The notes beneath the pieces are model-generated. The model was not told where the DNA came from. It saw only the letters and a program-made list of their open reading frames with translations, and made no database searches. This document shows, piece after piece, positions 12,010 to 23,967 of a stretch of DNA of 64,000 nt. The DNA comes from Siphonodentalium dalli (taxonomy: Eukaryota > Mollusca > Scaphopoda > Gadilida > Siphonodentaliidae): assembly GCA_032622095.1 (NCBI GenBank), contig CP136063.1, positions 209,733,934 through 209,797,933 of the forward strand. Direction: 5' to 3'. The first letter of the stretch is position 1. The number at the start of each line of letters is the position of its first letter. Made by a program: the position numbers and the translations under genes.

Positions 12010-12236
12010 TTAAAGTGATGTGAAACACTCCGGTAAGGTGATCGAATATATAATGGAGAATAGTCTTGCTCAAAGTAGTTATATTTTAATAATATTAATC
12101 CAAATTGACGACACACACACTGTCATTCTTATATATTAATTAAATGCAATGACTCTCGATGAGGAAATCATGTGTTAGATTACAGACGCCTATAGAAGTG
12201 ATTTTTATTTCTCATCGGTATCTGCGTTCCAGTAGA
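12010..12236 (+). mobile_element. TTAA MITE, copy 2, truncated at the minisatellite
   Basis: Starts with TTAAAGTGATGTGAAACACTCCGG inside the LINE relic and matches the reverse complement of copy 1 through the GACAACGCACACCGTCATT and CTCGATGAGGAAATCATG region. The match fades near 12180-12236, where the tandem array begins, so the outer end is missing. Confidence 0.65.
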
Positions 12237-12239
12237 AAG

Positions 12240-15200
12240 CATTGGGACAGAGCGAAACAAACGTTATAGAAGCTGAGAAGATATTTTTTATTTCACATAG
12301 CGTGACAAACGTTATAGAAGGTCAGAAGATATTTTTTATTTCACAGAGCGTGACAAACGTTATAAAAGCTCAGAAGATATTTTTTATTTCACAGAGCGAG
12401 ACAAACGTTATAGAAGCTCAGAAGATAATTTTTATTTCACAGAGCGTGACAAACGTTATAGAAGCTCAGAAGATATTTTTTATTTCACATAGCGGGACAA
12501 ACGCTATAGAAGCTCAGAAGATATTTTTTATTTCACAGAGCGTGACAAACGTTATAGAAGCTCAGATGATATTTTTTATTTCACATAGCGGGACAAACGT
12601 TATAGAAGCTCAGATGATATTTTTTATTTCACATAGCGGGACAAACGTTATAGAAGCTCAGAAGATATTTTTTATTTCACAGAGCGTGACAAACGTTATA
12701 GAAGCTCAGATGATATTTTTTATTTCACAGAGCGAGACAAACGTTATAGAAGCTTATAGAAGATATTTTTTATTTCACAGAGCGTGACAAACGTTATAGA
12801 AGCTTATAGAAGATATTTTTTATTTCACAGAGCGTGACAAACGTTATAGAAGCTCAGATGATATTTTTTATTTCACAGAGCGAGACAAACGTTATAGAAG
12901 CTTATAGAAGATATTTTTTATTTCACAGAGCGAGACAAACGTTATAGAAGCTCAGATGATATTTTTTATTTCACAGAGCGAGACAAACGTTATAGAAGCT
13001 TATAGAAGATATTTTTTATTTCACAGAGCGTGACAAACGTTATAGAAGCTTATAGAAGATATTTTTTATTTCACAGAGCGTGACAAACGTTATAGAAGCT
13101 CAGATGATATTTTTTATTTCACAGAGCGTGACAAACGTTATAGAAGCTCAGATGATATTTTTTATTTCACAGAGCGTGACAAACGTTATAGAAGCTCAGA
13201 TGATATTTTTTATTTCACAGAGCGAGACAAACGTTATAGAAGCTTATAGAAGATATTTTTTATTTCACAGAGCGTGACAAACGTTATAGAAGCTCAGATG
13301 ATATTTTTTATTTCACAGAGCGAGACAAACGTTATAGAAGCTCAGATGATATTTTTTATTTCACAGAGCGTGACAAACGTTATAGAAGCTCAGATGATAT
13401 TTTTTATTTCACAGAGCGAGACAAACGTTATAGAAGCTCAGATGATATTTTTTATTTCACAGAGCGTGACAAACGTTATAGAAGCTCAGAAGATATTTTT
13501 TATTTCACAGAGCGTGACAAACGTTATAGAAGCTTATAGAAGATATTTTTTATTTCACAGAGCGTGACAAACGTTATAGAAGCTCAGATGATATTTTTTA
13601 TTTCACAGAGCGTGACAAACGTTATAGAAGCTCAGATGATATTTTTTATTTCACAGAGCGTGACAAACGTTATAGAAGCTCAGATGATATTTTTTATTTC
13701 ACAGAGCGTGACAAACGTTATAGAAGCTCAGATGATATTTTTTATTTCACAGAGCGTGACAAACGTTATAGAAGCTCAGATGATATTTTTTATTTCACAG
13801 AGCGAGACAAACGTTATAGAAGCTTATAGAAGATATTTTTTATTTCACAGAGCGTGACAAACGTTATAGAAGCTCAGATGATATTTTTTATTTCACAGAG
13901 CGAGACAAACGTTATAGAAGCTCAGAAGATATTTTTTATTTCACAGAGCGTGACAAACGTTATAGAAGCTCAGATGATATTTTTTATTTCACAGAGCGAG
14001 ACAAACGTTATAGAAGCTTATAGAAGATATTTTTTATTTCACAGAGCGTGACAAACGTTATAGAAGCTTATAGAAGATATTTTTTATTTCACTGAGCGTG
14101 ACAAACGTTATAGAAGCTCAGATGATATTTTTTATTTCACAGAGCGAGACAAACGTTATAGAAGCTTATAGAAGATATTTTTTATTTCACAGAGCGAGAC
14201 AAACGTTATAGAAGCTCAGATGATATTTTTTATTTCACAGAGCGAGACAAACGTTATAGAAGCTTATAGAAGATATTTTTTATTTCACAGAGCGTGACAA
14301 ACGTTATAGAAGCTTATAGAAGATATTTTTTATTTCACAGAGCGTGACAAACGTTATAGAAGCTCAGATGATATTTTTTATTTCACAGAGCGTGACAAAC
14401 GTTATAGAAGCTCAGATGATATTTTTTATTTCACAGAGCGTGACAAACGTTATAGAAGCTCAGATGATATTTTTTATTTCACAGAGCGAGACAAACGTTA
14501 TAGAAGCTTATAGAAGATATTTTTTATTTCACAGAGCGTGACAAACGTTATAGAAGCTCAGATGATATTTTTTATTTCACAGAGCGTGACAAACGTTATA
14601 GAAGCTCAGATGATATTTTTTATTTCACAGAGCGAGACAAACGTTATAGAAGCTCAGATGATATTTTTTATTTCACAGAGCGTGACAAACGTTATAGAAG
14701 CTCAGATGATATTTTTTATTTCACAGAGCGAGACAAACGTTATAGAAGCTCAGATGATATTTTTTATTTCACAGAGCGTGACAAACGTTATAGAAGCTCA
14801 GAAGATATTTTTTATTTCACAGAGCGTGACAAACGTTATAGAAGCTTATAGAAGATATTTTTTATTTCACAGAGCGTGACAAACGTTATAGAAGCTCAGA
14901 TGATATTTTTTATTTCACAGAGCGTGACAAACGTTATAGAAGCTCAGATGATATTTTTTATTTCACAGAGCGAGACAAACGTTATAGAAGCTTATAGAAG
15001 ATATTTTTTATTTCACAGAGCGTGACAAACGTTATAGAAGCTCAGATGATATTTTTTATTTCACAGAGCGTGACAAACGTTATAGAAGCTCAGATGATAT
15101 TTTTTATTTCACAGAGCGAGACAAACGTTATAGAAGCTTATAGAAGATATTTTTTATTTCACAGAGCGTGACAAACGTTATAGAAGCTCAGATGATATTT

Positions 15201-16483
15201 TTTATTTCACAGAGCGTGACAAACGTTATAGAAGCTCAGATGATATTTTTTATTTCACAGAGCGTGACAAACGTTATAGAAGCTCAGATGATATTTTTTA
15301 TTTCACAGAGCGAGACAAACGTTATAGAAGCTTATAGAAGATATTTTTTTATTTCACAGAGCGAGACAAACGTTATAGAAGCTTATAGAAGATATTTTTT
15401 ATTTCACAGAGCGTGACAAACGTTATAGAAGCTTATAGAAGATATTTTTTATTTCACAGAGCGTGACAAACGTTATAGAAGCTCAGATGATATTTTTTAT
15501 TTCACAGAGCGTGACAAACGTTATAGAAGCTCAGATGATATTTTTTATTTCACAGAGCGTGACAAACGTTATAGAAGCTCAGATGATATTTTTTATTTCA
15601 CAGAGCGAGACAAACGTTATAGAAGCTTATAGAAGATATTTTTTATTTCACAGAGCGAGACAAACGTTATAGAAGCTCAGATGATATTTGTTATTTCACA
15701 GAGCGAGACAAACGTTATAGAAGCTTATAGAAGATATTTTTTATTTCACAGAGCGTGACAAACGTTATAGAAGCTTATAGAAGATATTTTTTATTTCACA
15801 GAGCGTGACAAACGTTATAGAAGCTCAGATGATATTTTTTATTTCACAGAGCGTGACAAACGTTATAGAAGCTCAGATGATAGTTTTTATTTCACAGAGC
15901 GAGACAAACGTTATAGAAGCTCAGATGATATTTTTTTATTTCACAGAGTGTGACAAACGTTATAGAAGCTCAGATGATATTTTTTATTTCACAGAGCGAG
16001 ACAAACGTTATAGAAGCTTATAGAAGATATTTTTTATTTCACAGAGCGTGACAAACGTTATAGAAGCTCAGATGATATTTTTTTATTTCACAGAGCGTGA
16101 CAAACGTTATAGAAGCTCAGATGATATTTTTTATTTCACAGAGCGAGACAAACGTTATAGAAGCTTATAGAAGATATTTTTTATTTCACAGAGCGTGACA
16201 AACGTTATAGAAGCCCAGAAGATATTTTTTTATTTCACAGAGCGTGACAAACGTTATAGAAGCTCAGATGATATTTTTTTATTTCACAGAGCGTGACAAA
16301 CGTTATAGAAGCTCAGATGATATTTTTTATTTCACAGAGCGTGACAAACGTTATAGAAGCTCAGATGATATTTTTTTATTTCACAGAGCGTGACAAACGT
16401 TATAGAAGCTCAGATGATATTTTTTATTTCACAGAGCGGGACAAACGTTATAGAAGCTTATAGAAGATATTTTTTATTTCACA
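12240..16483 (+). repeat. 4.2-kb minisatellite of alternating 48-bp and 50-bp units
   Basis: Roughly 85-90 tandem copies. The 48-bp form has ...GCGTGACAAACGTTATAGAAGCTCAGATGATATTTTTTATTTCACAGA...; the 50-bp form replaces CTCAGATGAT with CTTATAGAAGAT. The first ten units (12240-12730) are the most diverged (GAAAC, GGGAC, CACATAG variants, no 50-bp form). A few units near the right end have T7 instead of T6. Because 48 is a multiple of three, runs of 48-bp units stay open as TNVIEAQMIFFISQS repeats. These are not genes: every 50-bp unit breaks the frame. The whole array is in the FMO intron, in the sense direction of the TTTTTTATTTCACAG word. Confidence 0.97.
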
Positions 16484-17322
16484 TCTTTACATTTCTAGTA
16501 ACCCCTGGGCAGAGCGGGCCAAGGGTATAGAGAAGCAACTGTTGCAACCCAAATATAAAATACAAATTAGACTAAATTCCAAAGAATATCGTTTTGTTAT
16601 TGAAATATTAACAAATAAATTTTTGGTGTCCCTCCAAATCATCGAAATGATATTAATTAATTGTATATAGAATTACATATCGAACGAAATTTGTTTTTCA
16701 TGTAGCAATTCTTTTTCCAAAGTTTGGAATCCAAACATGTTTTATACACCTGAAGCTAAATAGAAAGCAAAATAGGTTTCGTACCCTGAATACATCGTTA
16801 ATAATGCTATCCAAACTCCAGGCAGAGTTATCTCCCATCGCTTCGCTGATATACCACTGCCATAATGACATTAATTGGTAAGGAATTCTTACGTGTTTTT
16901 AGTTCTTATGTTTTAGGATTACAATTGTCTATGTCTGGCTCAGTTCATATTGTTCTTATCAATACCGAAATAATTACCATTATTGCAAACTTTATAAAAA
17001 ATTTGGTGGTCAAAACAAGATAATAGGTGACTAAATAGTAGTAAATACAGTTCCGCGACGATATGTAAAAATAGATTTATCGTCTGCAAAGTACAATCAT
17101 TGTGGCAGTGATATATCGCAGCGATAGCGTAGAGGGCGCTGTATGGAGTTTGAATGATATCCTCTTAACTTTAAGTTTTAGACTGGTTCCTCGCTGATAT
17201 GTTAGACTGGTTCTTCGCTGATATTTTGTGCCCAGTGTTCTCTGTTGGCCCTTTAATTACTGTTGGTAACAACAGTGATGTTGTGAGAAGTATCAGCAAT
17301 ACTGATTTTTAATTAATTACAG
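16484..17322 (+). other. End of FMO intron, no other feature seen
   Basis: Unique-looking AT-rich sequence between the minisatellite and the next exon. Two adjacent copies of AGACTGGTTC(C/T)TCGCTGATAT occur at about 17180 and 17205. The acceptor is at 17313-17322. Confidence 0.5.
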
Positions 17323-17488
17323 GGTGTATCGAAGCTACCCACACCCAATGAAATGTGGAGAGACATTCACAGAAAACAGGAAAATATGTCACGAGTATAC
17401 GTGGACTCGATGAGACATACCATTCAAGTCTTCTTTGTAGAAGTCATGGACGAAATGGCAGATATCATTGGCTGCAAACCTGATCTGA
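17323..17488 (+). CDS. Flavin-containing monooxygenase, penultimate exon (55 codons + 1 nt)
   Basis: Begins GVSKLPTPNEMWRDI after an AG acceptor and ends at CTGA|GTGAGT. It encodes the conserved FMO stretch with YVDSMRHTIQV and MDEMADIIGCKPDL; animal FMOs have a similar YxxSxRHxxQ...MDExAxxIGxKPxL run here. The split arginine codon A|GG completes across the next intron (phase 1). No lesions were seen. The exon is flanked by the 13.9-kb and 8.4-kb introns. Confidence 0.95.
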
Positions 17489-17734
17489 GTGAGTTTCAAC
17501 TGCTTAATGGTGTCCAATCCTGTTTACCCCAAACCGAATCACAATGATCTTTAACCGTTTTCGCTTAACCCAGAATTAAGCTGACCTGGTAAAAAAAACC
17601 CGACACTGCAAACCAGCGTTATTCATACATGTAACTATAAATTATAATGTAATGGGGGGGGGGGGTCACATGTAACCATTATGCTAGAATACACCAGAGA
17701 ACATACCTTCTTTTCGCCTTTAATTATCCCCCGC

Positions 17735-18495
17735 CAAATTGAAAATTTGCCGGGGGGGGGGGGTGTATAGGATGGCTTCCGTCCGTCCGTCCGTCCCGAA
17801 TTTGTAGTCATAACAAATGTAAACGGATTTCAAAGATTTGTGGTATATGAATTCACCTGACCATTACCTAGAATTAGTTCGCAAGCCAGGTCCGGCCGGA
17901 TATTTTTACCGGAGTTATTGGACTTTGTTTATTATTTTTGTCGAATTTACCAAATAGCAAATAGACGACGTCACAGGGCTCATTTCCACAAATCTCAACG
18001 GATTTCAAAGATATTTAGTATATGAGTTCACTTGACCAGTATCTAGAACGAGTTCGCAAACCAAGCCCGGTCGGATATTTTAAGCGGACTTATTGGACTT
18101 TGTTTATTTTTTTGTGTGCAAATGGACGACGTCACAGGGCTCATTTCCACAAATGTCAACGAATTTCAAAGATTTTTGGTATATGATTTCACATGACCAG
18201 TATCTAGAACGATTTCGCAAACCAAATCCAGCCGGATATTTTCAGCAGAGTTATTTTTTTTGTGCAAATAGACGATGTCACAGGGCTCATTTCCACAAAT
18301 GTCAACGGATTTCAAAGATTTTTGGTATATGAGTTCACATGACCAGTATCTAGAACGAGTTCGCAAACCAGGTCCGGCCGGATATTTTCAGCAGAGTTAT
18401 TGGACTTTGTTTATTATTTTTGGTGCAAATGGACGACGTCACATGGCTAATTTCCACAAATATCAGTACCTAAAATGAGTTAGCAAGCCAGGCTT
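17735..18495. repeat. Four-copy tandem repeat (145-176 bp)
   Basis: Copies begin with AACGGATTTCAAAGAT (or close) at about 17822, 17998, 18159 and 18304. Each carries TATCTAGAACGAGTTCGCAA, CCGGCCGGATATTTT and GACGTCACAGGGCTCATTTCC. The block is preceded by a G-run and (CCGT)n at 17750-17797. The copies shorten toward the right. No coding capacity. Confidence 0.85.
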
Positions 18496-20537
18496 TTTGA
18501 CAAAATCCCACCTCTTGTTTAGCGCATACTGAGAACGCAAACATTATTGAGAATGACTGTTTGTTGTGATAACTATGACAAGTGTTACAAGAAATGAATA
18601 ACAATGTTATGGAATAGTAGAAACAGCCAAATGAGCGCTCATTATTATAATCTTATTATTATGAATATTAAAATGAGGAGCTGTGTGAATGCGTTTAACA
18701 AATCAAATAAATTTATCGACAGTTCTGATTTCGCTTCTATCAAAATATGTTACTGACGATATGTTGATTTGTATGAGTAAATAAATTATTAGGTGACAAG
18801 TAAACACTGAGCGCAAGACGTTTAGTTGATCGTTTGACCAATTTTTTATTATAATGAGATGTATGGTGTTGAATTTTGGAGAATCATATAGCCATGTTGT
18901 TTTTAGCATGATCAATCTAGATGTTTACGCCCTCTCGAGACAATATTTGAAATGGTCACGAAATGGAAACGAGGGGCGCTTATGGTATCGATTGGAAGAG
19001 TAATCCTTCGCCGACACACCCGTGGCGATATCGATACAATGGACATTTCCACAGCTGTCAATAAAATAATTATTAGCGGGTATTTTCGACCAATCAGCTA
19101 CTGAGCCGGCCAATGGCTGCATTGAACATTCTGATGCCATCTCGCTTCACCTAATTTGGATATCCATGCATACATTCAGTGTTAACGGTATTCATTCCGA
19201 ATTAGCGCTCGCAAATTACTATTTCCTTGGCTTCGGGGGTAAAAAATATTTGATTCGAGTCGAGGAACCCACCCTTCAAAGCTAGGAGTGATCAGATATC
19301 GATGTTTGAAATCTATTATTTTAATTTTAAGTGGCCGAGTAAACTGTCGACGAGAAGAACTTATCTGACCAGATAGCGGATGAAGATCGATAACTCTAAA
19401 ATCAAGTGGCTTTTTTGTGTCAGATATTTGACAACTGGCAACATTTCGTTGAACAAAACGTTGATAAATAACAGGTTTTGGGCAATTTTATACTATAGTT
19501 GACTGTGGTTAGCATTATTTTTGGGCAATTAATCGATTCTGATAACTGAAGCGTATTTTGAAGAAATGTTGTTGTTGTATCTTGATGATATGGGGGCCTT
19601 CTGATCGGATTGAGTACCTTTAAATTGGCTATATTCAAACAACATTTTTGTAGTCATATCATAATGTACTGAAATTTCTGTTAAATAGAGTCAGCAGTTC
19701 AGTTTTAAAAATGCCATAATTAAGTTAAATTTTATTTTAAAACAAATTTAAATGTTAAATTGAGCAAGTAGTTCAATCTAAAAACATTCGAACATTTAAT
19801 TTTTGTTGAATTAAAACAATTAATTTAAATTTAAATGTTAAATTGAGTAAGGAGTTCGTATAAAACATTTAAAAAATTACATGTAAGCAATGCGCACCGA
19901 TGAGACTATTTCAGCTAGTTATAACATAAGAGCAAGCGTGGCTTATTGCAAGTGGGCGGTACTACCGATGTGGGTGTGGCCTCTGTGGAAAGCTCCATTG
20001 CTCGGACAAATGGACTAAATTAGTACGATTTCCGAGCGATGATAAAACGAGGAATTTCTACTGTTCCCCTTGTCGTATAGGACGTATATGGGCAGTGCAA
20101 AATGGGGCGGAGCTCGTTACAGGCCCCTGTGCACATGACGCCATCTCATGTGCCAACAGGTGACCGAATGTCATGATCCAGAAGAGTGCGTGCAGTAAGA
20201 AAGGCACTCTATCTCTCCTCTCTCTCTTCTCTCTCTCTCTTCCCCTTCTCTTTTTTTTTTCTCTCTCTCTCTCTCATACATTTTAGCGCTAGTAATACGT
20301 ATACGTGTTTGTCTTCGATGAATAAAAAGTCTGGTAACTAATTTAGACGATTCTGTCGAGGAAATTATAACTGAGCATAAGCCGTCAGTCCATGGAATAC
20401 TGTAAAACAATTGGTTGTGACACACTTTGGCGTTAAGGTTATTTCTCGATCAAATAAATTGCGTAATTACTTTCCGCCACAGAAATGACAGCAGCATCGA
20501 GTGGCAAAACCACGCCTATATATACGATTTTGCATTA
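18496..20537. other. FMO intron, no gene; AT-rich degenerate repeat and CT microsatellite
   Basis: Words like TTTAAATGTTAAATTGAG recur at about 19745 and 19829 in an AT-rich degenerate repeat (19680-19870). A (CT)n-rich microsatellite with a T10 run occupies about 20210-20276. Nothing else recognised. Confidence 0.5.
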
Positions 20538-20545
20538 TAATTCTT
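20538..20545. repeat. Target site duplication TAATTCTT, left copy
   Basis: The eight bases immediately before the GGGACATG terminus. The identical eight bases follow the right terminus at 25252-25259. Confidence 0.9.
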
Positions 20546-21836
20546 GGGACATGACAATCTGCGGGATGGGATGGGATATGGGACAAAACGACAATCTGTG
20601 GGACATAATTTCAAATTGCGTGGGACGGCCGATATCTCGAGAAATACAGGGCGTAGGGGGCTCATTTTTGTGTCTAACGAAAGGCACACGTTCGCCCTAT
20701 CCAAACATATTAACCCCGCCACTAACCAGACACCAGAAGTTGCATTATTTGATCGACAACTGACCTAACATGGGGTGGAATTTGGGATAGCATGACAATC
20801 TGCGGGACAGGATTTTCAAATTGCGTGGGACGGCCGATAGCTCGAGGAATACAGCGCATGGAGGGCTACTTTTGGTGTCTAACGAAAGGCCCACATTCGC
20901 CCTATCCACACATATTAACCCCGCCACTGACCGGACACCGGAAGTTACATTATCCGGTCGACAACTGACCTGACATAAAATGCCACAAACACGAAAAACT
21001 GCGTTCGACATTAATGTTTAGAATTTAGATTCCTCGATGAATACACTAGCAAACAACAAGTTTTAGGTACCAAATAACGCAGTGGAATACTGTGCATTCG
21101 TTTTTAGCTACAATATGGCTGTTTTAGTGCGAATATTGTAATGGCGAACACGCAAACACGCTCCGATAAAACAGCTAAAAATATATATATAGACTCGATG
21201 TTTACAATTACAGGATCGATTTCAGCCGGTATATTCAATATAATGGGGCGTATAGTATATCAAAATGTAGAATTAGACACAGGGGATGTATTTTTTCCAA
21301 ATGGGTCCACCAGGCTGTGAAATTGTTGCAGAAATTCGCTTCAAGATATTCGCACTTATTTTTATTTCAGTTGTGACTAAAAGCCCAGATGCCGGAGCCC
21401 AGCGACTAAAAGCCAAGTTACAAAATAGATCAACTGGTTTGAACGAATGAATATGTCAATGGTAAGACTATTCAAAAGAATATTCAAATCAAATAGTGTT
21501 TATAGACTTAAAAACTTATGTGTCCGCCATTCATATATGCGGTGAAGTTTTCATATTATCTGCCAGTAATACGCGGGGGAGGTTCTCATATGAACATATT
21601 ATCTGCCGGCCATACACGTGGAGGTTCATATTATCCGCCGGTCATACGCGAGGGAAGTTTTCTTATTATCCTCCAGTCATACGCGGGGGAAGTTCTGATA
21701 TGAACATATTATCTGCCGGTCATACGTGGTGGAGGTTCATATTATCCACCGGTCATACGCGAGGGAGGTTCTCATATTATCCTCCGGTCATACGATGGGG
21801 AGGTTCTCATATGAACATATTAACCGCCGGTCATAC
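20546..21836 (+). repeat. Left inverted arm of the foldback element
   Basis: Outermost is a roughly 220-bp module repeated in tandem: AAATTGCGTGGGACGGCCGATA and CCGCCACTRACCRGACACC occur at 20615-20735 and again at 20818-20940. Then follow unique sequence (20985-21510) and the first units of the array. It is inverted relative to 23968-25251. Confidence 0.9.
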
Positions 21837-23967
21837 GCGAGGGAGGTTCTCATATTATCCACCGGTCATACGCGAGGGAGGTTCTCATATTATCCTCCGG
21901 CCATACGTTGGGGAGGTTCTCATATGAACATATTATCCGCCGGTCATACGCAGTGGAGGTTCTGATATGAACATATTATCCACCGGTCATACGCGAGGGA
22001 GGTTCTCATATTATCCACCGGTCATACACGAGGGAGGTTCTCATATTATCATCCGGTCATACGTAGGGGAGGTTCTCATATGAACATATTATCTGCCGGT
22101 CATACGCGGTGGAGGTTCATATTATCCGCCGGTCTTGCGCGAGGGAAGTTTTCATATTATCCTCCAGTCATACGCGGGGGAGGTTCTGATATGAACATAT
22201 TATCTGCCGGTCATACGCGGTGGAGGTTCATTTTATCCACCGGTCATACGCGAGGGAGGTTCTCATATTAGCCTCCGGTCATACATAGGGGAGGTTCTCA
22301 TATGAACATATTATCTGCCGGTCATACACGGTGGAGGTTCATATTATCCGCCGGTCATACGCGAGGGAGGTTCTCATATTATCCTCCGGTCATACGTGGG
22401 GAGGTTCTGATATGAACATATTATTCGCCGGTCATACGCAGTGGAGGTTCATATTATCCACCGGTCATACGCGGTGGAAGTTCTCATATGAACATATTAT
22501 CCGCCGGTCATATGCGGTGGAGGTTCATATTATCTGCCGGTCATACGCGAGGGAAGTTTTCTTATTATCCTCCAGTCATACGCGGGGGAAGTTCTGATAT
22601 GAACATATTATCTGCCGGTCATACGTGGTGGAGGTTCATATTATCCACCGGTCATACGCGAGGGAGGTTCTCATATTATCCTCCGGTCATACGATGGGGA
22701 GGTTCTCATATGAACATATTAACCGCCGGTCGTACGCGAGGGAGGTTCTCATATTATCCACCGGTTATACGCTAGGGAGGTTCTCATATTATCCTCCGGC
22801 CATACGTTGGGGAGGTTCTCATATGAACATATTATTCGCCGGTCATACGCAGTGGAGGTTCATATTATCCACCGGTCATACGCGGTGGAAGTTCTCATAT
22901 GAACATATTATCCGCCGGTCATACGCGGTGGAGGTTCATATTATCTGCCGGTCATACGCGAGGGAAGTTCTCATATTATCCTACGATCATATGTGGGGGA
23001 GGTTCTGATATGAACATATTATCCGCCGGTCATACGCGGTGGAGGTTCATATTATCCGCCGGTCATACACGAGGGAGGTTCTCATATTATCCACCGGTTA
23101 TACGCGAGGGAGGTTCTCATATTATCCTCCGGTCATACGTTGGGGAGGTTCTCATATGAACATATTATCCGCCGGTCATACGCGGTGGAGGTTCATATTA
23201 TCCGCCGGTCATACGCGGTGGAGGTTCATATTATCCGCCGATCATACGCGAGGGAAGTTCTCATATTATCCTTCGGTCATATGTGGGGGAGGTTCTGATA
23301 TGAACATATTATCCGCCGGTCATACACGGTGGAGGTTCATATTATCCACCGGTCATACGTAGGGGAGGTTCTCATATGAACATATTATCCGCCGGTCATA
23401 CGCAGTGGAGGTTCTCATATGAACATATTATCTGCCGGTCATACGCGGTGGAGGTTCTCATATGAACATATTATCCGCAGGTCATACGCGGTGGAGGTTC
23501 ATATTATCCGCCGGTCATACGCGAGGGAAGTTCTCATATTATCCTTCGGTCATAGGTGGGGGACGTTCTGATATGAACATATTATCTGCCGGTCATACAC
23601 GGTGGAGGTTCATATTATCTTCCGGTCATACGTAGGGGAGGTTCTCATATGAACATATTATCCGCCGGTCATACGCAGTGGAGGTTCTCATATGAACATA
23701 TTATCCTTCGGTCATACGCCGTGGAGGTTCTCATATGAACATATTATCCGCCGGTCATACGCAGTGGAGGTTCTCATATGAACATATTATCCTTCGGTCA
23801 TACGCCGTGGAGGTTCTCATATGAACATATTATCTGCCGGTCATACGCGGTGGAGGTTCATATTATCCACTGGTCATACGCGGTGGAGGTTCTCATATGA
23901 ACATATTATCTGCCGGTCATATGCGAGGGAGGTTCTCATATTATCCACCGGTCACACCCGAGGGAGG
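21540..23967 (+). repeat. Foldback internal array with three-part higher-order unit
   Basis: Units share CCGGTCATACGCG...GGAGGTTC...CATATTAT and come in three lengths: about 33, 35 and 43 bp, the longest carrying the extra TGAACATATTAT. A common order is 43+33+35 = 111 bp, or 146 bp with an extra 35-mer. The 111-bp period is 37 codons, which explains the long open frames. These should not be read as genes. Toward the right end (23360-23900) the 43-type unit dominates. Confidence 0.92.

Larger units (their letters stand above)
3402..17322 (+). other. FMO intron, 13.9 kb, filled with mobile elements and satellite
   Basis: The donor GTAGGT at 3402 and the acceptor TTAATTACAG ending at 17322 join an AAG codon to GGT in phase 0, giving the FMO-typical K-G-V-x-K-L-P. 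The intron contains a truncated LINE, two TTAA-flanked MITE copies, a LINE relic with a nested hAT-like element, and a 4.2-kb minisatellite. A 9-bp-stem hairpin (AATCGTTAT/ATAACGATT) lies at about 4011-4032. Confidence 0.85.

Noticed and set aside
12242-16023. Series of open frames encoding TNVIEAQMIFFISQS repeats
   Set aside because: They arise because the 48-bp unit is a multiple of three. Each is terminated by a 50-bp unit, the codon pattern shows no selection, and the region is an intronic satellite.
12240-16483. CRISPR-like regular repeats
   Set aside because: Units are contiguous, without unique spacers, and the context is a eukaryotic intron.
18925-19140. Minus-strand 71-codon frame with several cysteines
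   Set aside because: No family resemblance and no splice context; length within chance expectation.
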